Part shown: in pieces, positions 35,005-44,118 of the stretch
Position numbering within the stretch: position 1 is the stretch's first letter
How the letters are laid out: each line of letters begins with the position of its first letter
Source: Chitinophaga pinensis
Lineage (GTDB): Bacteria; Bacteroidota; Bacteroidia; Chitinophagales; Chitinophagaceae
Length of the DNA stretch: 64,000 nucleotides
Direction: 5' to 3'
Assembly (NCBI GenBank): GCA_902167325.1
Contig: LR632930.1
Location: 1,054,001 to 1,118,000, forward strand
Notes under the pieces: generated by a model
Seen by the model: only the letters and a program-made list of their open reading frames with translations
Told to the model about the DNA's origin: nothing
Databases searched by the model: none
Made by a program: the position numbers and the translations under genes

Positions 35005-35048
35005 GCGCGAAAGGTATAAATCAACAGCGCAAACGATAGAATAATAAA

Positions 35049-36125
35049 ATGAAAAAACAAATCCTTACTGTCATTGCCCTTGGTGGGGCAATGACATCTC
35101 TGGCACAACAGGTGCCGGAAAAAGTGGAACCGAAACTGACGATTTCCGGATATGCGGAAGCTTATTATGTTTTTGATTTCAACAAACCCGATAATCACAC
35201 AAGGCCGGGTTTTCTCTACAACCATACCAGGCACAACGAGCTGAACGTCAACTTGGCCTACCTGAAGGCCAATTATTCGGCAGACAAGATTCGTGGAAAC
35301 GTAGCCATCATGGCAGGTACATACGCTCAGTACAACATGGCTGCTGAACAGGAGTTGGTGCGGCATATTTACGAAGCTAACGTGGGTGTGCGGATCGGTA
35401 AAGGCCTTTGGGTAGACGCTGGTATTATGCCGGCCCACATTGGGTTCGAAAGTGCCATTGGTAAAGACAACTTTACACTGACGCGCAGCCTTGTAGCAGA
35501 AAACACACCGTATTACGAATCCGGGGCCAAAATCAGCTGGACACCTAACGATAAATGGTACTTCGCTGCGATGTACCTCAACGGCTGGCAAAGGATCAAA
35601 CGACCCGATGCCAACCAGACACCCGGATTTGGTACCCAGATCACATTCAAGCCTACAGGCAAGGTAACACTTAACTGGAGTACGTTTATTGGTAACGATA
35701 AACCGGATTCCGTTCGCCAGATGCGCTATTTCAACAACCTTTACGGTACATTCGCATTGACCAGCAAGTTGAGCCTTATCGCCGGTTTCGACATCGGGGT
35801 GGAACAAAAACAAAAAGGCAATAGTGATATGAATACATGGTACAACCCTACCCTTATTGCCCGGTACGCCTTCACCGATAAAATCGCCATGGCAGGCCGG
35901 TACGAATACTATAATGATACCGATGGTGTGATCATTTCCACCGGTACGCCTAATGGCTTCCGTACCAGCGGTTACTCGCTGAACCTTGATGTATCTCCCA
36001 TAAGCCAGGTTTTGTTCAGGCTGGAAGGTAAAATGTATAATAGCAAAGACGAGATATTTACAAAGGGGGAAACGCCCCGGAAAGAAAACTTTTCCATCGC
36101 CACATCGCTGGCGCTTTCATTTTAA
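35049..36125 (+). CDS. Outer-membrane beta-barrel porin (OmpL-like, porin-2 type)
   Basis: 358 residues with a signal peptide (to about residue 19, SLAQQ). KLTISGYAEAYYVFDFNKP is the typical start of the Bacteroidota putative beta-barrel porin-2 family, and the last residues (IATSLALSF) end in Phe, as outer-membrane barrels do. It lies between kdpC and the KdpD-like gene, so it probably helps K+ cross the outer membrane. Confidence 0.85.
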   Translation: MKKQILTVIALGGAMTSLAQQVPEKVEPKLTISGYAEAYYVFDFNKPDNHTRPGFLYNHTRHNELNVNLAYLKANYSADKIRGNVAIMAGTYAQYNMAAEQELVRHIYEANVGVRIGKGLWVDAGIMPAHIGFESAIGKDNFTLTRSLVAENTPYYESGAKISWTPNDKWYFAAMYLNGWQRIKRPDANQTPGFGTQITFKPTGKVTLNWSTFIGNDKPDSVRQMRYFNNLYGTFALTSKLSLIAGFDIGVEQKQKGNSDMNTWYNPTLIARYAFTDKIAMAGRYEYYNDTDGVIISTGTPNGFRTSGYSLNLDVSPISQVLFRLEGKMYNSKDEIFTKGETPRKENFSIATSLALSF

Positions 36126-36134
36126 AAATTCAAG

Positions 36135-36164
36135 GCGGAACCCCCGAGGGTTCCGCACTTTTCT
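36135..36164 (+). terminator. Terminator-like hairpin between porin and KdpD-like gene
   Basis: GCGGAACCC and GGGTTCCGC, perfect 9-bp stem with a 4-base loop, then a short T run. It ends 4 bases before the KdpD-like start, so it may lower expression of the sensor genes relative to the pump. Confidence 0.65.
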
Positions 36165-36167
36165 ATC

Positions 36168-37271
36168 ATGGCACGACAGATCCAACATCCCGGTCAATCG
36201 GGAAGGGGTAAATTCAAGATATATATCGGTATGAGTGCCGGTGTGGGAAAGTCGTACCGCATGCTGCAGGAAGCGCATGCCATGCTGCGCAATGGTGTTA
36301 ATATCCAGATCGGGTATATAGAAACGCATGGCAGAACGGAAACGGAAGCCCTTGTAGCCGGGCTGCCCATCATCCCGCGGCGGCAAACTTTTTACAAAGG
36401 AAAGCTGCTGGATGAAATGGACCTCAACGCCATCCTCCTCCTGTCGCCCGAATGGGTAGTGGTAGATGAACTTGCCCATTCCAACATAGCCGGGTCCCGC
36501 AACGAAAAGCGCTGGCAGGATGTGCTGGAGCTGCTCAATGCCGGGATTAACGTCATCTCCGCCGTCAATATCCAGCACATGGAAAGCATCAACGCACAGG
36601 TGAAGGTTATCACCGGCGTGGAAGTTCACGAGCGTGTTCCCGACAGTATGCTCCAGATTGCGGATGAAGTTGTGAATATCGACCTTACGGCCGATGAACT
36701 GATCACCCGCCTGAAGGAAGGGAAGATTTACGACAAAGGGAAAGTAGAAACTGCCCTGACGAACTTCTTTCAGTCCGAAAAGATACTGCAGCTCCGGGAA
36801 CTTGCCCTGAAGGAAGTAGCTTCGCAGGTAGAAAGGAAAGTAGTGACCGAAGTGCCGCGTAACCGGCAGATGCGCCATGAGCGCTTTCTGGCGTGCATTT
36901 CCTCTAACGAAGAAGTGGCGAAGAAAGTGATCCGGAAAACGGCCCGCCTTGCCGCATATTATCATGGCGATTGGTATGTATTGTACGTTCAAACTCCGAA
37001 GGAAAGTACCGGCCGCATCAATCTGGCTGTGCAAAGGCATCTTATCAACAACCTTAAACTGGCTACGGAACTGGGTGCCGAAGTAGTGCAGGTACAACAT
37101 TCCAATGTAGCAGAGGCCATTATGGATATTGCGAAGGAAAAGGATATTACAACCGTTTGTATCGGTAAACCCCATATTTCACTTTTCGGTATCTTACTGA
37201 GAACCAATATCTTTAACCAGTTATTGAAAACATTATCTGCTCACGAAACAGACCTGGTGATTTTGTCATGA
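36168..37271 (+). CDS. kdpD: KdpD sensor module without kinase part
   Basis: 367 residues. KdpD N-terminal domain at about 14-220 with Walker A GMSAGVGKSY and Walker B VVVDELAH, GYIETHGRTET and SAVNIQHMESIN; then a universal-stress-protein-like domain at about 230-365. The four transmembrane helices and kinase core of full KdpD are absent, as is usual in Bacteroidota. It overlaps the following kinase gene by 4 bases, so the pair replaces one full KdpD. Confidence 0.9.
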   Translation: MARQIQHPGQSGRGKFKIYIGMSAGVGKSYRMLQEAHAMLRNGVNIQIGYIETHGRTETEALVAGLPIIPRRQTFYKGKLLDEMDLNAILLLSPEWVVVDELAHSNIAGSRNEKRWQDVLELLNAGINVISAVNIQHMESINAQVKVITGVEVHERVPDSMLQIADEVVNIDLTADELITRLKEGKIYDKGKVETALTNFFQSEKILQLRELALKEVASQVERKVVTEVPRNRQMRHERFLACISSNEEVAKKVIRKTARLAAYYHGDWYVLYVQTPKESTGRINLAVQRHLINNLKLATELGAEVVQVQHSNVAEAIMDIAKEKDITTVCIGKPHISLFGILLRTNIFNQLLKTLSAHETDLVILS

Positions 37272-38959
37272 CAAGGCTTAGGCTCAAAACGAAAATCGCG
37301 GCCGGGGTGCTCTTCCTCTTTGCCATGCTGCTCCTGGTGGGAGTGCTGGGATATTATTATCTGAACAAAGTAAACAGGGCTGCCGCTGCTATCCTTGAAG
37401 ATAACTACGAGTCCGTGGAATATGCGGGCATTATGCTGCGCGCTGCGGAGCACTGGCAGCAGGGCGATGCTGTCAGGCGTAACTTCGAATCCGCACTGAT
37501 AAAGCAGGAGAAGAACGTTACCGAGCCGGGGGAGGCTGTCTACACCCAAAGCCTGCGCAGCCAGTTCACTGCTTTCCGGAATGGAGACACGGCACAGCTG
37601 CCTGCCATGCGTGAAAGCCTTGCCGGTATTATGGATGTAAACATGAAAGCCATCGTGTCCAAACAGGAGAAAACCCGTAAAGCGGCAGATAAGGCATTAA
37701 TGTACATCGCTATCATCAGCGGCCTTTGCTTTTTGATGGGCATTGTTTTCGTGTATAATTTCCCGGGATATATCGCTAACCCTATTCATGAACTGACGGA
37801 AGGTATCCGGCAGATCGCAGACAGGAAGTATGAGCAACGGCTGCACTTCCGCTCTGGTGACGAGTTCGGTGAATTGGCCGAGGCATTCAATAGCATGGCG
37901 CGGCGGCTTAACGAGTATGATCACAGTAATCTGGCCCGCATATTATTCGAAAAGCAACGGGCCGAAGCGGTGATCAGCAGCCTGAAGGATGCTACCATCG
38001 GGCTCGATAATAAAAACATCATCCTCTTTGCCAACGCGGAAGCCCTTCAGCTCCTGAGCCTCCCCGAAGCCGCACTGGTGGGTAAGCCGGCAGAGGAAGC
38101 GGCCCGTCATAATGATCTGCTCCGCCATCTCCTGCACGATAAAAATCCGGCTCCCGTTAAAATCGTTTCTGAAGGGAAGGAAAACTTCTTTCTCCGCGAA
38201 TCTGCCGATATCGTTTACAACAGCGAAATCATCGGCCATATTATCGTGTTGCGGAATATCACTGCATTCAAGGAACAGGATCTCGCCAAAACACATTTTA
38301 TTGCTACCATCTCTCACGAGCTGAAAACACCGCTTGCCGCCACAGATCTCAGCCTTAAACTGCTCGACGATGCACGCACCGGTCTCCTTTCTGCCGAACA
38401 GCGGGAACTGGTTGAGGGTATCCGGGAAGATAACCGCCGCATGATACGTATGGTGAGCGAATTGCTCGATTTTTCGCGTGCAGAAAGTGGCAACATTCCG
38501 CTGCAGGTGCAACCCGTACCACCTTCTGATATTTTACGTTATGCCATGGAAACCGTATCCAGACAAGCTTCGGGTAAAGAAGTGGATATAGATGTAGTAA
38601 TACCGGAGAACGCCACACCCGTGCTGGCGGATGCCGAAAAAAGCGCCTGGGTATTAGTAAACCTGCTTACCAACGCCATCCGGTATTCACCACCCAAAAG
38701 CAAAGTGGATATGACGGTAAGCGACGAAGGACAATCCTGGCGCTTTTCCGTCCGCGATTATGGTAAAGGCATCGACGCTACTTTCCGTGAAAAGATATTC
38801 GAACGCTTTTTCCGTGTGCCGGAAGCCGAGGGTGAGAAAGGCACCGGACTGGGCCTGGCAATAGCCCGTGAGTTTATCGAAGCACAAAACGGCCGTATCG
38901 GCGTGGAAAGTGAACCCGGCCGCGGCAGCCACTTCTGGTTCAGCCTCCCCAAAGCTTAA
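37268..38959 (+). CDS. HAMP-PAS histidine kinase, partner of the KdpD module
   Basis: 563 residues. Transmembrane helices at about 12-32 and 144-165 flank an extracytoplasmic helical domain; HAMP about 165-218; PAS about 225-330; kinase core with phospho-His in ATISHELKTPLAAT near 350; ATPase boxes NLLTNAIRYS, DYGKGI, GTGLGL. ATG overlaps the KdpD stop. I infer that it phosphorylates the NtrC-type regulator at 28548. Its 3' end overlaps the convergent hybrid kinase by 4 bases. Confidence 0.9.
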   Translation: MTRLRLKTKIAAGVLFLFAMLLLVGVLGYYYLNKVNRAAAAILEDNYESVEYAGIMLRAAEHWQQGDAVRRNFESALIKQEKNVTEPGEAVYTQSLRSQFTAFRNGDTAQLPAMRESLAGIMDVNMKAIVSKQEKTRKAADKALMYIAIISGLCFLMGIVFVYNFPGYIANPIHELTEGIRQIADRKYEQRLHFRSGDEFGELAEAFNSMARRLNEYDHSNLARILFEKQRAEAVISSLKDATIGLDNKNIILFANAEALQLLSLPEAALVGKPAEEAARHNDLLRHLLHDKNPAPVKIVSEGKENFFLRESADIVYNSEIIGHIIVLRNITAFKEQDLAKTHFIATISHELKTPLAATDLSLKLLDDARTGLLSAEQRELVEGIREDNRRMIRMVSELLDFSRAESGNIPLQVQPVPPSDILRYAMETVSRQASGKEVDIDVVIPENATPVLADAEKSAWVLVNLLTNAIRYSPPKSKVDMTVSDEGQSWRFSVRDYGKGIDATFREKIFERFFRVPEAEGEKGTGLGLAIAREFIEAQNGRIGVESEPGRGSHFWFSLPKA

Positions 38960-41919
38960 ATTTTCCTGATCTCTTCTTCCAGTACTACCTGGGCCTCCTT
39001 GTATTGATTAATAGCCAGATGAATGTTAGGCAGGATCATGTCCAGCTGCGAGCGTGAGCGTGCGTCCTGCTCTATTTGAAGGACGATATCGCTCAGCGGA
39101 TGAATGCGTACCACCATAAGGCTGCTTCTCAACAGGCCGGCGTGGCGGCTGGCATCGTCCCATTCACCGTTAATGGCAGATATAAGCAGGTTATCCAGCA
39201 TGCCGGAGGTACGGTCAATGAAAGACTGCAATACCTCCAGCAGATATTCACGGTCGTTTTCGGCCACGCTTTTCAGGTACCGGAGATCTACCCGGTAAGG
39301 CTGCACCGGCTCTTCCCAGGGTTCGCTTACAAAAGGGGCTGCATCGGTGAACCGTTCTCCGATAACTTCCAGTATACGCTGAAAGAGATCTTTAGGTATG
39401 AATGGCTTGGATAAGTAATCGTTCATCCCGGCGAGCAGGCACCGCTCACGGTCGCCTTTCAGTGCGCAGGCGGTAAGCGCGATGATAGGGATGGGAGAAC
39501 CGGCTTCGCGAATCATGCGCGTGGCTTCCAGCCCGTCCATTATGGGCATTTGAATGTCCATCAGGATGCAGTCGTAAGGTTTTTGGCGGTACATGGCTAC
39601 CGCTTCGGCCCCGGTTTCCGCCAGATCTGCTGTGGCACCGGCGCTGCTGAGTGTGCGGAGGGCCAGTTTCTGATTAAGCAGATTGTCTTCCGCCAGCAAA
39701 ATGAGCTTACCCGAAAGCGGAGGAAGCAGCAGTCCATCCGTTACCGGAGGCAACGTTTCGGCGATGGTCTCCGGCACATCAAGCGGGTAGGATAAGGAAA
39801 ACTCTATGAGGGTGCCGCCGCCGGGATTGTCCAGCACGTCGATCGTTCCATTGTGGAGTGCGATGAGTTCGCGGGTGAGGGCAAGCCCCAGACCAATACC
39901 GCCGTATTTACGGAGGTCGCCTTCATCGAGCTGTGTAAATACCTGCCCCACTTTATCTTTCATACTTTCAGGGATACCAATGCCGGTATCCGATACGGAA
40001 AAGCGGAGGGTAACCTTTTGGTTTTCCGTCCTGGCGGTTTTCACAGTAAGTTTAACGGCTCCCTGATCGGTGAATTTGATGGCATTGTCGATCAGGTTAT
40101 GCAGGATTTGCTGCAGGCGTGTGGGATCGCCCAGTAAAGGAACCCTGAGGTTCTCTTCCATTTCACATTCCAGCCGGAGGCCTTTTTCGCTGGCTCGAAT
40201 GCCATACCGGTCTACCGTTTGCCGGATAACCCCGGCGGGGTCGAAGGTAGATTTCTCCAGGTGCAGCTTCCCGGAACGTATGCTGGAGAAATCGAGCAGG
40301 GAATTTACCAGCACAAGCAGGTTGTGTGCGGAATCCATAATGTCCTTAACATATTCCTTCTGTTCAGGGACCAGGCTTTGCTCACGGAGCAAATTGGTAA
40401 AGCCCAGGATGCCATTGAGCGGAGTACGCAGCTCATGGCTCATGTTGGCCAGGAAATTTTCCATTCTGCCGTGCGCGGTTTCGGCTTTCCTGCGGGCGTC
40501 AATTAATTCGTGTTCGCGGATGATACGCTGCGAAATATCAGTAGCCACACCGCAAAGCCCGTATACACGGCCATGCGGATCGCGGAGTGGAAATTTAGCG
40601 ATGTGGAAGTAACGGTTTTCGCCATTGATAACGATCATATCTTCCACTTCCACCATTTCTTCTTTTAAAAGCACCATCCTGTCGGTTTCCTGACTGGTTT
40701 CCGCGCTCAGTTTATCAGGGAAGTCGCGGTCTGTACGGCCGAGGATCTGTTCCGGGAGGATGGCAAAGGTGGTCTGGAAGCGCCGGTTGACCAGTACATA
40801 CCGGCCGGCAGTGTCTTTGATGAAAATGATATCCGGCGTATTGGAAAGTACCGATTCAAACCTTTCGTGAAGGGTTTCCATTTCTTTCTGTGCTTTCTTC
40901 AGCTCGTCTTCTTTCTGCTTTTCGAGGGTAATATCCTTTACTATACACTGGTAGCCGCTGAAGATGCCGTTTTTCCGGAGGAGCACCACATGCTGTTCTA
41001 CCCATCGCCTTTCTCCGTTTTTACGGCGGATGGGAAAGCGTTTTGTGGATTCCCGGTCCCCGTCAAATGCCTGGTTCACGTAAAAAGTTCCCAGTTCCTC
41101 CTGTTCAGGATAATCGAGCAGATGGGTGAAATGTTTGTTATGCAGTTCCCTGGGCGTATAGCCCGTAAGGTCCAGGGCTTTGGAGTTGATGTAGGTAAAA
41201 TATCCGCCACGGTTGGAGGTGAACAGCGTAACCCCTGCATCTTCGATCAGTTGACGGTATTTTTCTTCACTGGCGCGGAGGATGGCATCTGCTTCCCGGG
41301 TTTTGCGGACATTGCGCATGATACCGAAAAGGCCTCCAGTAAGAATGAGCACCGTTACGATGCCGCCACCTACGGAAAGCAGGAAAGGCAGCCGGTCGTA
41401 CCAGCCGGGGCCGGTAAGTGCATCGAGCTGTTCGTATTGGGCATTCAGCATGCGGCCGGTAAGATGGCTGAGGGGATCGGCTTTAACGGGCATGCGGGAT
41501 TGAATCATGGCTCCGGCCATCACGGAAGATTCGTGGGCCGTACGTACGAGGTAATGGCTGAATACCATTCTGTCGTATACGGCTGTCCGTAAGGAATCGA
41601 CCTGTGCGGTTGCTTCAGCATCGCCGGCCGTGAGGATGGCCAGGCTTTCAACAGGGGCACGCATCCGGGCTTCAGACAGGTCTTCGCGGCCAAGGAACCC
41701 CGTGTCTCCTGTAATCACATATCCGCGTACGGCCGATTCGAGGGCGCGCGTCTGGTATACTACCTGCTCCAGCAGGCGGATTTTTTCCGATGTTTGTCTT
41801 ATACTGGCATTCGTTTGCCGGGAATCGGCGTCAGACATCCATGCGCTCCAGGTAAACCAGGCGACGGACACAATGGCGGCCACAAATACGATGATGACGG
41901 GGCTACTGATTCTTTTCAT
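38956..41919 (-). CDS. Hybrid sensor histidine kinase (CHASE3-PAS-PAS-kinase-receiver-Hpt)
   Basis: 987 residues. Transmembrane helices at about 7-25 and 180-202; CHASE3-like domain between (VVYQTRALESAVRGYVITGD); two PAS/PAC domains (about 215-340 and 355-480); kinase core with phospho-His in LANMSHELRTPLNG near 498; ATPase boxes NLIDNAIKFT, DTGIGI, GIGLGL; receiver with phospho-Asp in CILMDIQMPIMDG near 787; and a C-terminal Hpt-like domain (SRHAGLLRSSLMVVRIHPL) near 925. All phosphorelay modules are in one protein; the final regulator is elsewhere. Confidence 0.92.
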   Translation of the reverse strand: MKRISSPVIIVFVAAIVSVAWFTWSAWMSDADSRQTNASIRQTSEKIRLLEQVVYQTRALESAVRGYVITGDTGFLGREDLSEARMRAPVESLAILTAGDAEATAQVDSLRTAVYDRMVFSHYLVRTAHESSVMAGAMIQSRMPVKADPLSHLTGRMLNAQYEQLDALTGPGWYDRLPFLLSVGGGIVTVLILTGGLFGIMRNVRKTREADAILRASEEKYRQLIEDAGVTLFTSNRGGYFTYINSKALDLTGYTPRELHNKHFTHLLDYPEQEELGTFYVNQAFDGDRESTKRFPIRRKNGERRWVEQHVVLLRKNGIFSGYQCIVKDITLEKQKEDELKKAQKEMETLHERFESVLSNTPDIIFIKDTAGRYVLVNRRFQTTFAILPEQILGRTDRDFPDKLSAETSQETDRMVLLKEEMVEVEDMIVINGENRYFHIAKFPLRDPHGRVYGLCGVATDISQRIIREHELIDARRKAETAHGRMENFLANMSHELRTPLNGILGFTNLLREQSLVPEQKEYVKDIMDSAHNLLVLVNSLLDFSSIRSGKLHLEKSTFDPAGVIRQTVDRYGIRASEKGLRLECEMEENLRVPLLGDPTRLQQILHNLIDNAIKFTDQGAVKLTVKTARTENQKVTLRFSVSDTGIGIPESMKDKVGQVFTQLDEGDLRKYGGIGLGLALTRELIALHNGTIDVLDNPGGGTLIEFSLSYPLDVPETIAETLPPVTDGLLLPPLSGKLILLAEDNLLNQKLALRTLSSAGATADLAETGAEAVAMYRQKPYDCILMDIQMPIMDGLEATRMIREAGSPIPIIALTACALKGDRERCLLAGMNDYLSKPFIPKDLFQRILEVIGERFTDAAPFVSEPWEEPVQPYRVDLRYLKSVAENDREYLLEVLQSFIDRTSGMLDNLLISAINGEWDDASRHAGLLRSSLMVVRIHPLSDIVLQIEQDARSRSQLDMILPNIHLAINQYKEAQVVLEEEIRKI

Positions 41920-42087
41920 GAATTGGCTCTTTTCTTACGCGTTGGCGAAAGGTTTTTTCAATCAGACGGGCGTTAAATCGGGCGTATTAGGGGTCGACAC
42001 ATCTAATGTTTTAGGTTGACGGTCATCTATCCTTACAATTTACAGAATTAAACGTTACAGAATTCAAGCCGGGAACCATGTATTTTT

Positions 42088-42118
42088 TTGCAATATTTTA
42101 ACCATTTGATTTATTTGC
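42088..42118 (+). promoter_or_regulatory. Bacteroidota promoter candidate (TTTG-N19-TTTATTTG)
   Basis: TTTG, 19 bases, TTTATTTG, one base from TAnnTTTG, 51 bases before the outer-membrane protein start. Confidence 0.4.
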
Positions 42119-42168
42119 ATTCCATTAAATTTGCTAGATATTCTTTTTGCCAAGCATTTAAACATATT

Positions 42169-42858
42169 ATGAAAAAATTACTTTTTACGCTGGGTTTTCT
42201 CGCGTCTTCCGCAACCCTGTTTGCGCAGAATATGGCCGGGTTGCCTGTGAACAAGGTTAAGCAGAGCCGGGACTTTTTGGTGATCGGTATTTCTTATGAT
42301 GGTTGGGCTTCCGCGCCGGACAGCGTGAAAACGAAAGGGTTATCCCGTGGATTCAACATCGCGTTGATGTACGATATGCCTATTACCAAAGAGCATTTCA
42401 GTGTTGCTGCAGGCCTTGGGTTCTCCACCAGCAGCATTTTCCTGGACGATCAGGCGATTGATATGAGCAATGGTAACTCCGGTGCCGTACGCTTTGTGAA
42501 CACGGAAGCTTACAAGAAATACAAAGTAGCCACCAACTTCCTGGAAATCCCCATCGAGTTCCGCTACCGCCAGAATTCCGAAAACGCGAACACCGGGTTC
42601 AAAGCATCTATCGGTGCCCGTGTAGGGATGCTGGTGAATGCACATACCAAAGGGAAAAACACCCTGGGTGGCGAAAAGAATACCATCAAAGAACAAAACC
42701 GCCGCTTCTTTAACCCCTGGCGCTTTGCGGGTACCGCACGCATCGGGTATGGTAACTTCGCCCTCTTCGGCACCATGAACTTCAATCCCCTCTTCAAAGA
42801 CGCCACTAACCTCGACATAAGACCTTTCTCTATCGGTCTTGCCCTTAGCGGCCTCTAA
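42169..42858 (+). CDS. Outer-membrane beta-barrel protein (PorT/OMP_b-brl type)
   Basis: 229 residues with a signal peptide (MKKLLFTLGFLASSATLFAQ). The rest is strand-rich with GFNIALMYDMPITKEHFSVAAGLGFS and FLEIPIEFRYRQNS, as in the Bacteroidota outer-membrane-barrel families. Function unknown. Upstream in-frame codons to 42088 are outside the signal peptide, so ATG 42169 is used. A strong terminator follows. Confidence 0.8.
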   Translation: MKKLLFTLGFLASSATLFAQNMAGLPVNKVKQSRDFLVIGISYDGWASAPDSVKTKGLSRGFNIALMYDMPITKEHFSVAAGLGFSTSSIFLDDQAIDMSNGNSGAVRFVNTEAYKKYKVATNFLEIPIEFRYRQNSENANTGFKASIGARVGMLVNAHTKGKNTLGGEKNTIKEQNRRFFNPWRFAGTARIGYGNFALFGTMNFNPLFKDATNLDIRPFSIGLALSGL

Positions 42859-42883
42859 GATCCCGGAGGATATCAGATATTTG

Positions 42884-42921
42884 AAAAAGGGCTGTCTCCT
42901 ATATTGGAGACAGCCCTTTTT
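42884..42921 (+). terminator. Intrinsic terminator of the outer-membrane protein gene
   Basis: A 16-bp perfect stem (AAAAAGGGCTGTCTCC and complement) with a 6-base loop and a T run, 26 bases after the stop. Confidence 0.92.
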
Positions 42922-43078
42922 AATGCCCGGTCGTTTCACCTCCCTCCGTTTTTCATCCTCCCGCTTTTACAACATGTATCAAAGGGCGGCATGTCATCTG
43001 AGTTAATTTACTATCAGACCTGCTGTCTTATGTGCCTTTTTTGTTATGTCACAATTCATTTATTATCAATCCATTGTA

Positions 43079-43176
43079 CTACCATCCTTCAGTCAACCTT
43101 CAGTGATCCTTCAGTGAACCCTTGATTTTACTGGGGATGAGTGTAGTTTGACTGAAGGATCACTGAAGGATGGTAG
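43079..43176. repeat. Array of 11-bp repeats arranged as a large inverted repeat
   Basis: CCTTCAGT occurs at 43086, 43097 and 43108, exactly 11 bp apart. The reverse form ACTGAAGG occurs at 43151 and 43162, again 11 bp apart. The right arm 43151-43176 is the exact complement of the left arm (from 43079) once one 11-bp unit is left out. The loop is about 35 bases. It lies in the 407-bp gap between two convergent genes, with terminators on either side. Confidence 0.85.
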
Positions 43177-43212
43177 AAGGTTGGATGGAGGAACCCGGTA
43201 GGATATTAGCAG

Positions 43213-43236
43213 AAAGGCCCCATTGAAGGGGCCTTT
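43213..43236. terminator. Bidirectional terminator before the enoyl-CoA hydratase end
   Basis: AAAGGCCCC and GGGGCCTTT, perfect 9-bp stem with a 6-base loop; A/T-rich flanks on both sides. It serves the minus-strand gene at 43266 and possibly anything read from the left. Confidence 0.8.
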
Positions 43237-43265
43237 ATTTTGATAGTGGAGAAGCTCAGTTGTAT

Positions 43266-44051
43266 TTATTTACCCGTAAACACCGGTTTCCGTTTTTCAA
43301 GGAAAGCGGTAACCCCTTCCTTGTTATCTGTCGTATTTCCGGCGATTTCCTGGCAATAAGCTTCATATTCAAGTACGGCATCCAGGTTTTCGGTCATGCC
43401 TTTGGTCAGCATCTTTTTCATGAGGGCGATAGCCTTCGTGGGCGCATTGGCGTAAAATTCCGCTTCTGCGGCCACCGCAGCATCCAGCTCAGCTGCCGGT
43501 ACCACTTTGGTGAGAAGCCCCATTTCCTTCGCTTCTGTTGCGGTCAGCTTCGTGGCTTTGGTAGCCAGCTCAAAAGCGCGGTGGTAACCCACGGCCCGTG
43601 GAAGGAAGTAAGATGAACCTGAATCGAGCACAAGGGCAATATTGATGAATATCTCGATCATTGAGGCCTGATCAGAAGCAATGATTACATCGCAGGCCAG
43701 CGCCAGAGAGCATCCGGCCCCGGCAGCCACACCGTTCAACCGGCAGATCACCGGTTTGGGCATATTCCGGATGGCGCGGATAATGGGATTGTAGCGCTTA
43801 TGCAGGGAGTCTCCCAGGTTACGGGGCTTCCCGTCTGCCCCCATGGCAGCTTTCAGATCCTGCCCGCTGCTAAAAGCTTTGCCAGCCCCCGTAAGCACCA
43901 CGGTGCGTATGGAAGTGTCTTTGTCTGCCTGCTTAAGGGCATCCTGTAATTCATAACTAAGCTCGTCGTTAAATGCGTTGTAAACATCCGGGCGGTTAAG
44001 GGTAATGGTAGCGATGTTTTGGTGAACCTCGTAGCGTAAGGAGTTGAACAT
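43266..44051 (-). CDS. Enoyl-CoA hydratase/isomerase family protein (PaaG/PaaB-like)
   Basis: 261 residues, crotonase fold. IATITLNRPDVYNAFNDEL at the start, oxyanion-hole segments GKAFSSGQDLKAA and RLNGVAAGAGCSLALACDVIIAS. The SSGQDL form and DSGSSYFLPRAVG resemble the ring-1,2-epoxyphenylacetyl-CoA isomerase (PaaG) group of phenylacetate degradation, but no other paa gene is near. Cytosolic. Confidence 0.85.
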   Translation of the reverse strand: MFNSLRYEVHQNIATITLNRPDVYNAFNDELSYELQDALKQADKDTSIRTVVLTGAGKAFSSGQDLKAAMGADGKPRNLGDSLHKRYNPIIRAIRNMPKPVICRLNGVAAGAGCSLALACDVIIASDQASMIEIFINIALVLDSGSSYFLPRAVGYHRAFELATKATKLTATEAKEMGLLTKVVPAAELDAAVAAEAEFYANAPTKAIALMKKMLTKGMTENLDAVLEYEAYCQEIAGNTTDNKEGVTAFLEKRKPVFTGK

Positions 44052-44079
44052 GGAATGGTTTTTTGCGATAAAAATGAGA

Positions 44080-44104
44080 ACAGCGGCCCCGGGAGGACCG
44101 CTGT
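44080..44104 (-). terminator. Terminator hairpin after the S9 peptidase gene
   Basis: On the minus strand ACAGCGG pairs with CCGCTGT around a GC-rich loop, followed by a T-rich run, 15 bases after the peptidase stop and before the hydratase gene. Confidence 0.7.
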
Positions 44105-44118
44105 ATTGTTTGACTATT

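Noticed and set aside
34951-35019. 22-codon frame (METRRKEIPAARPGG...) between kdpC and the porin
   Set aside because: It covers a GC-rich hairpin, has low-complexity composition, and gives no family.
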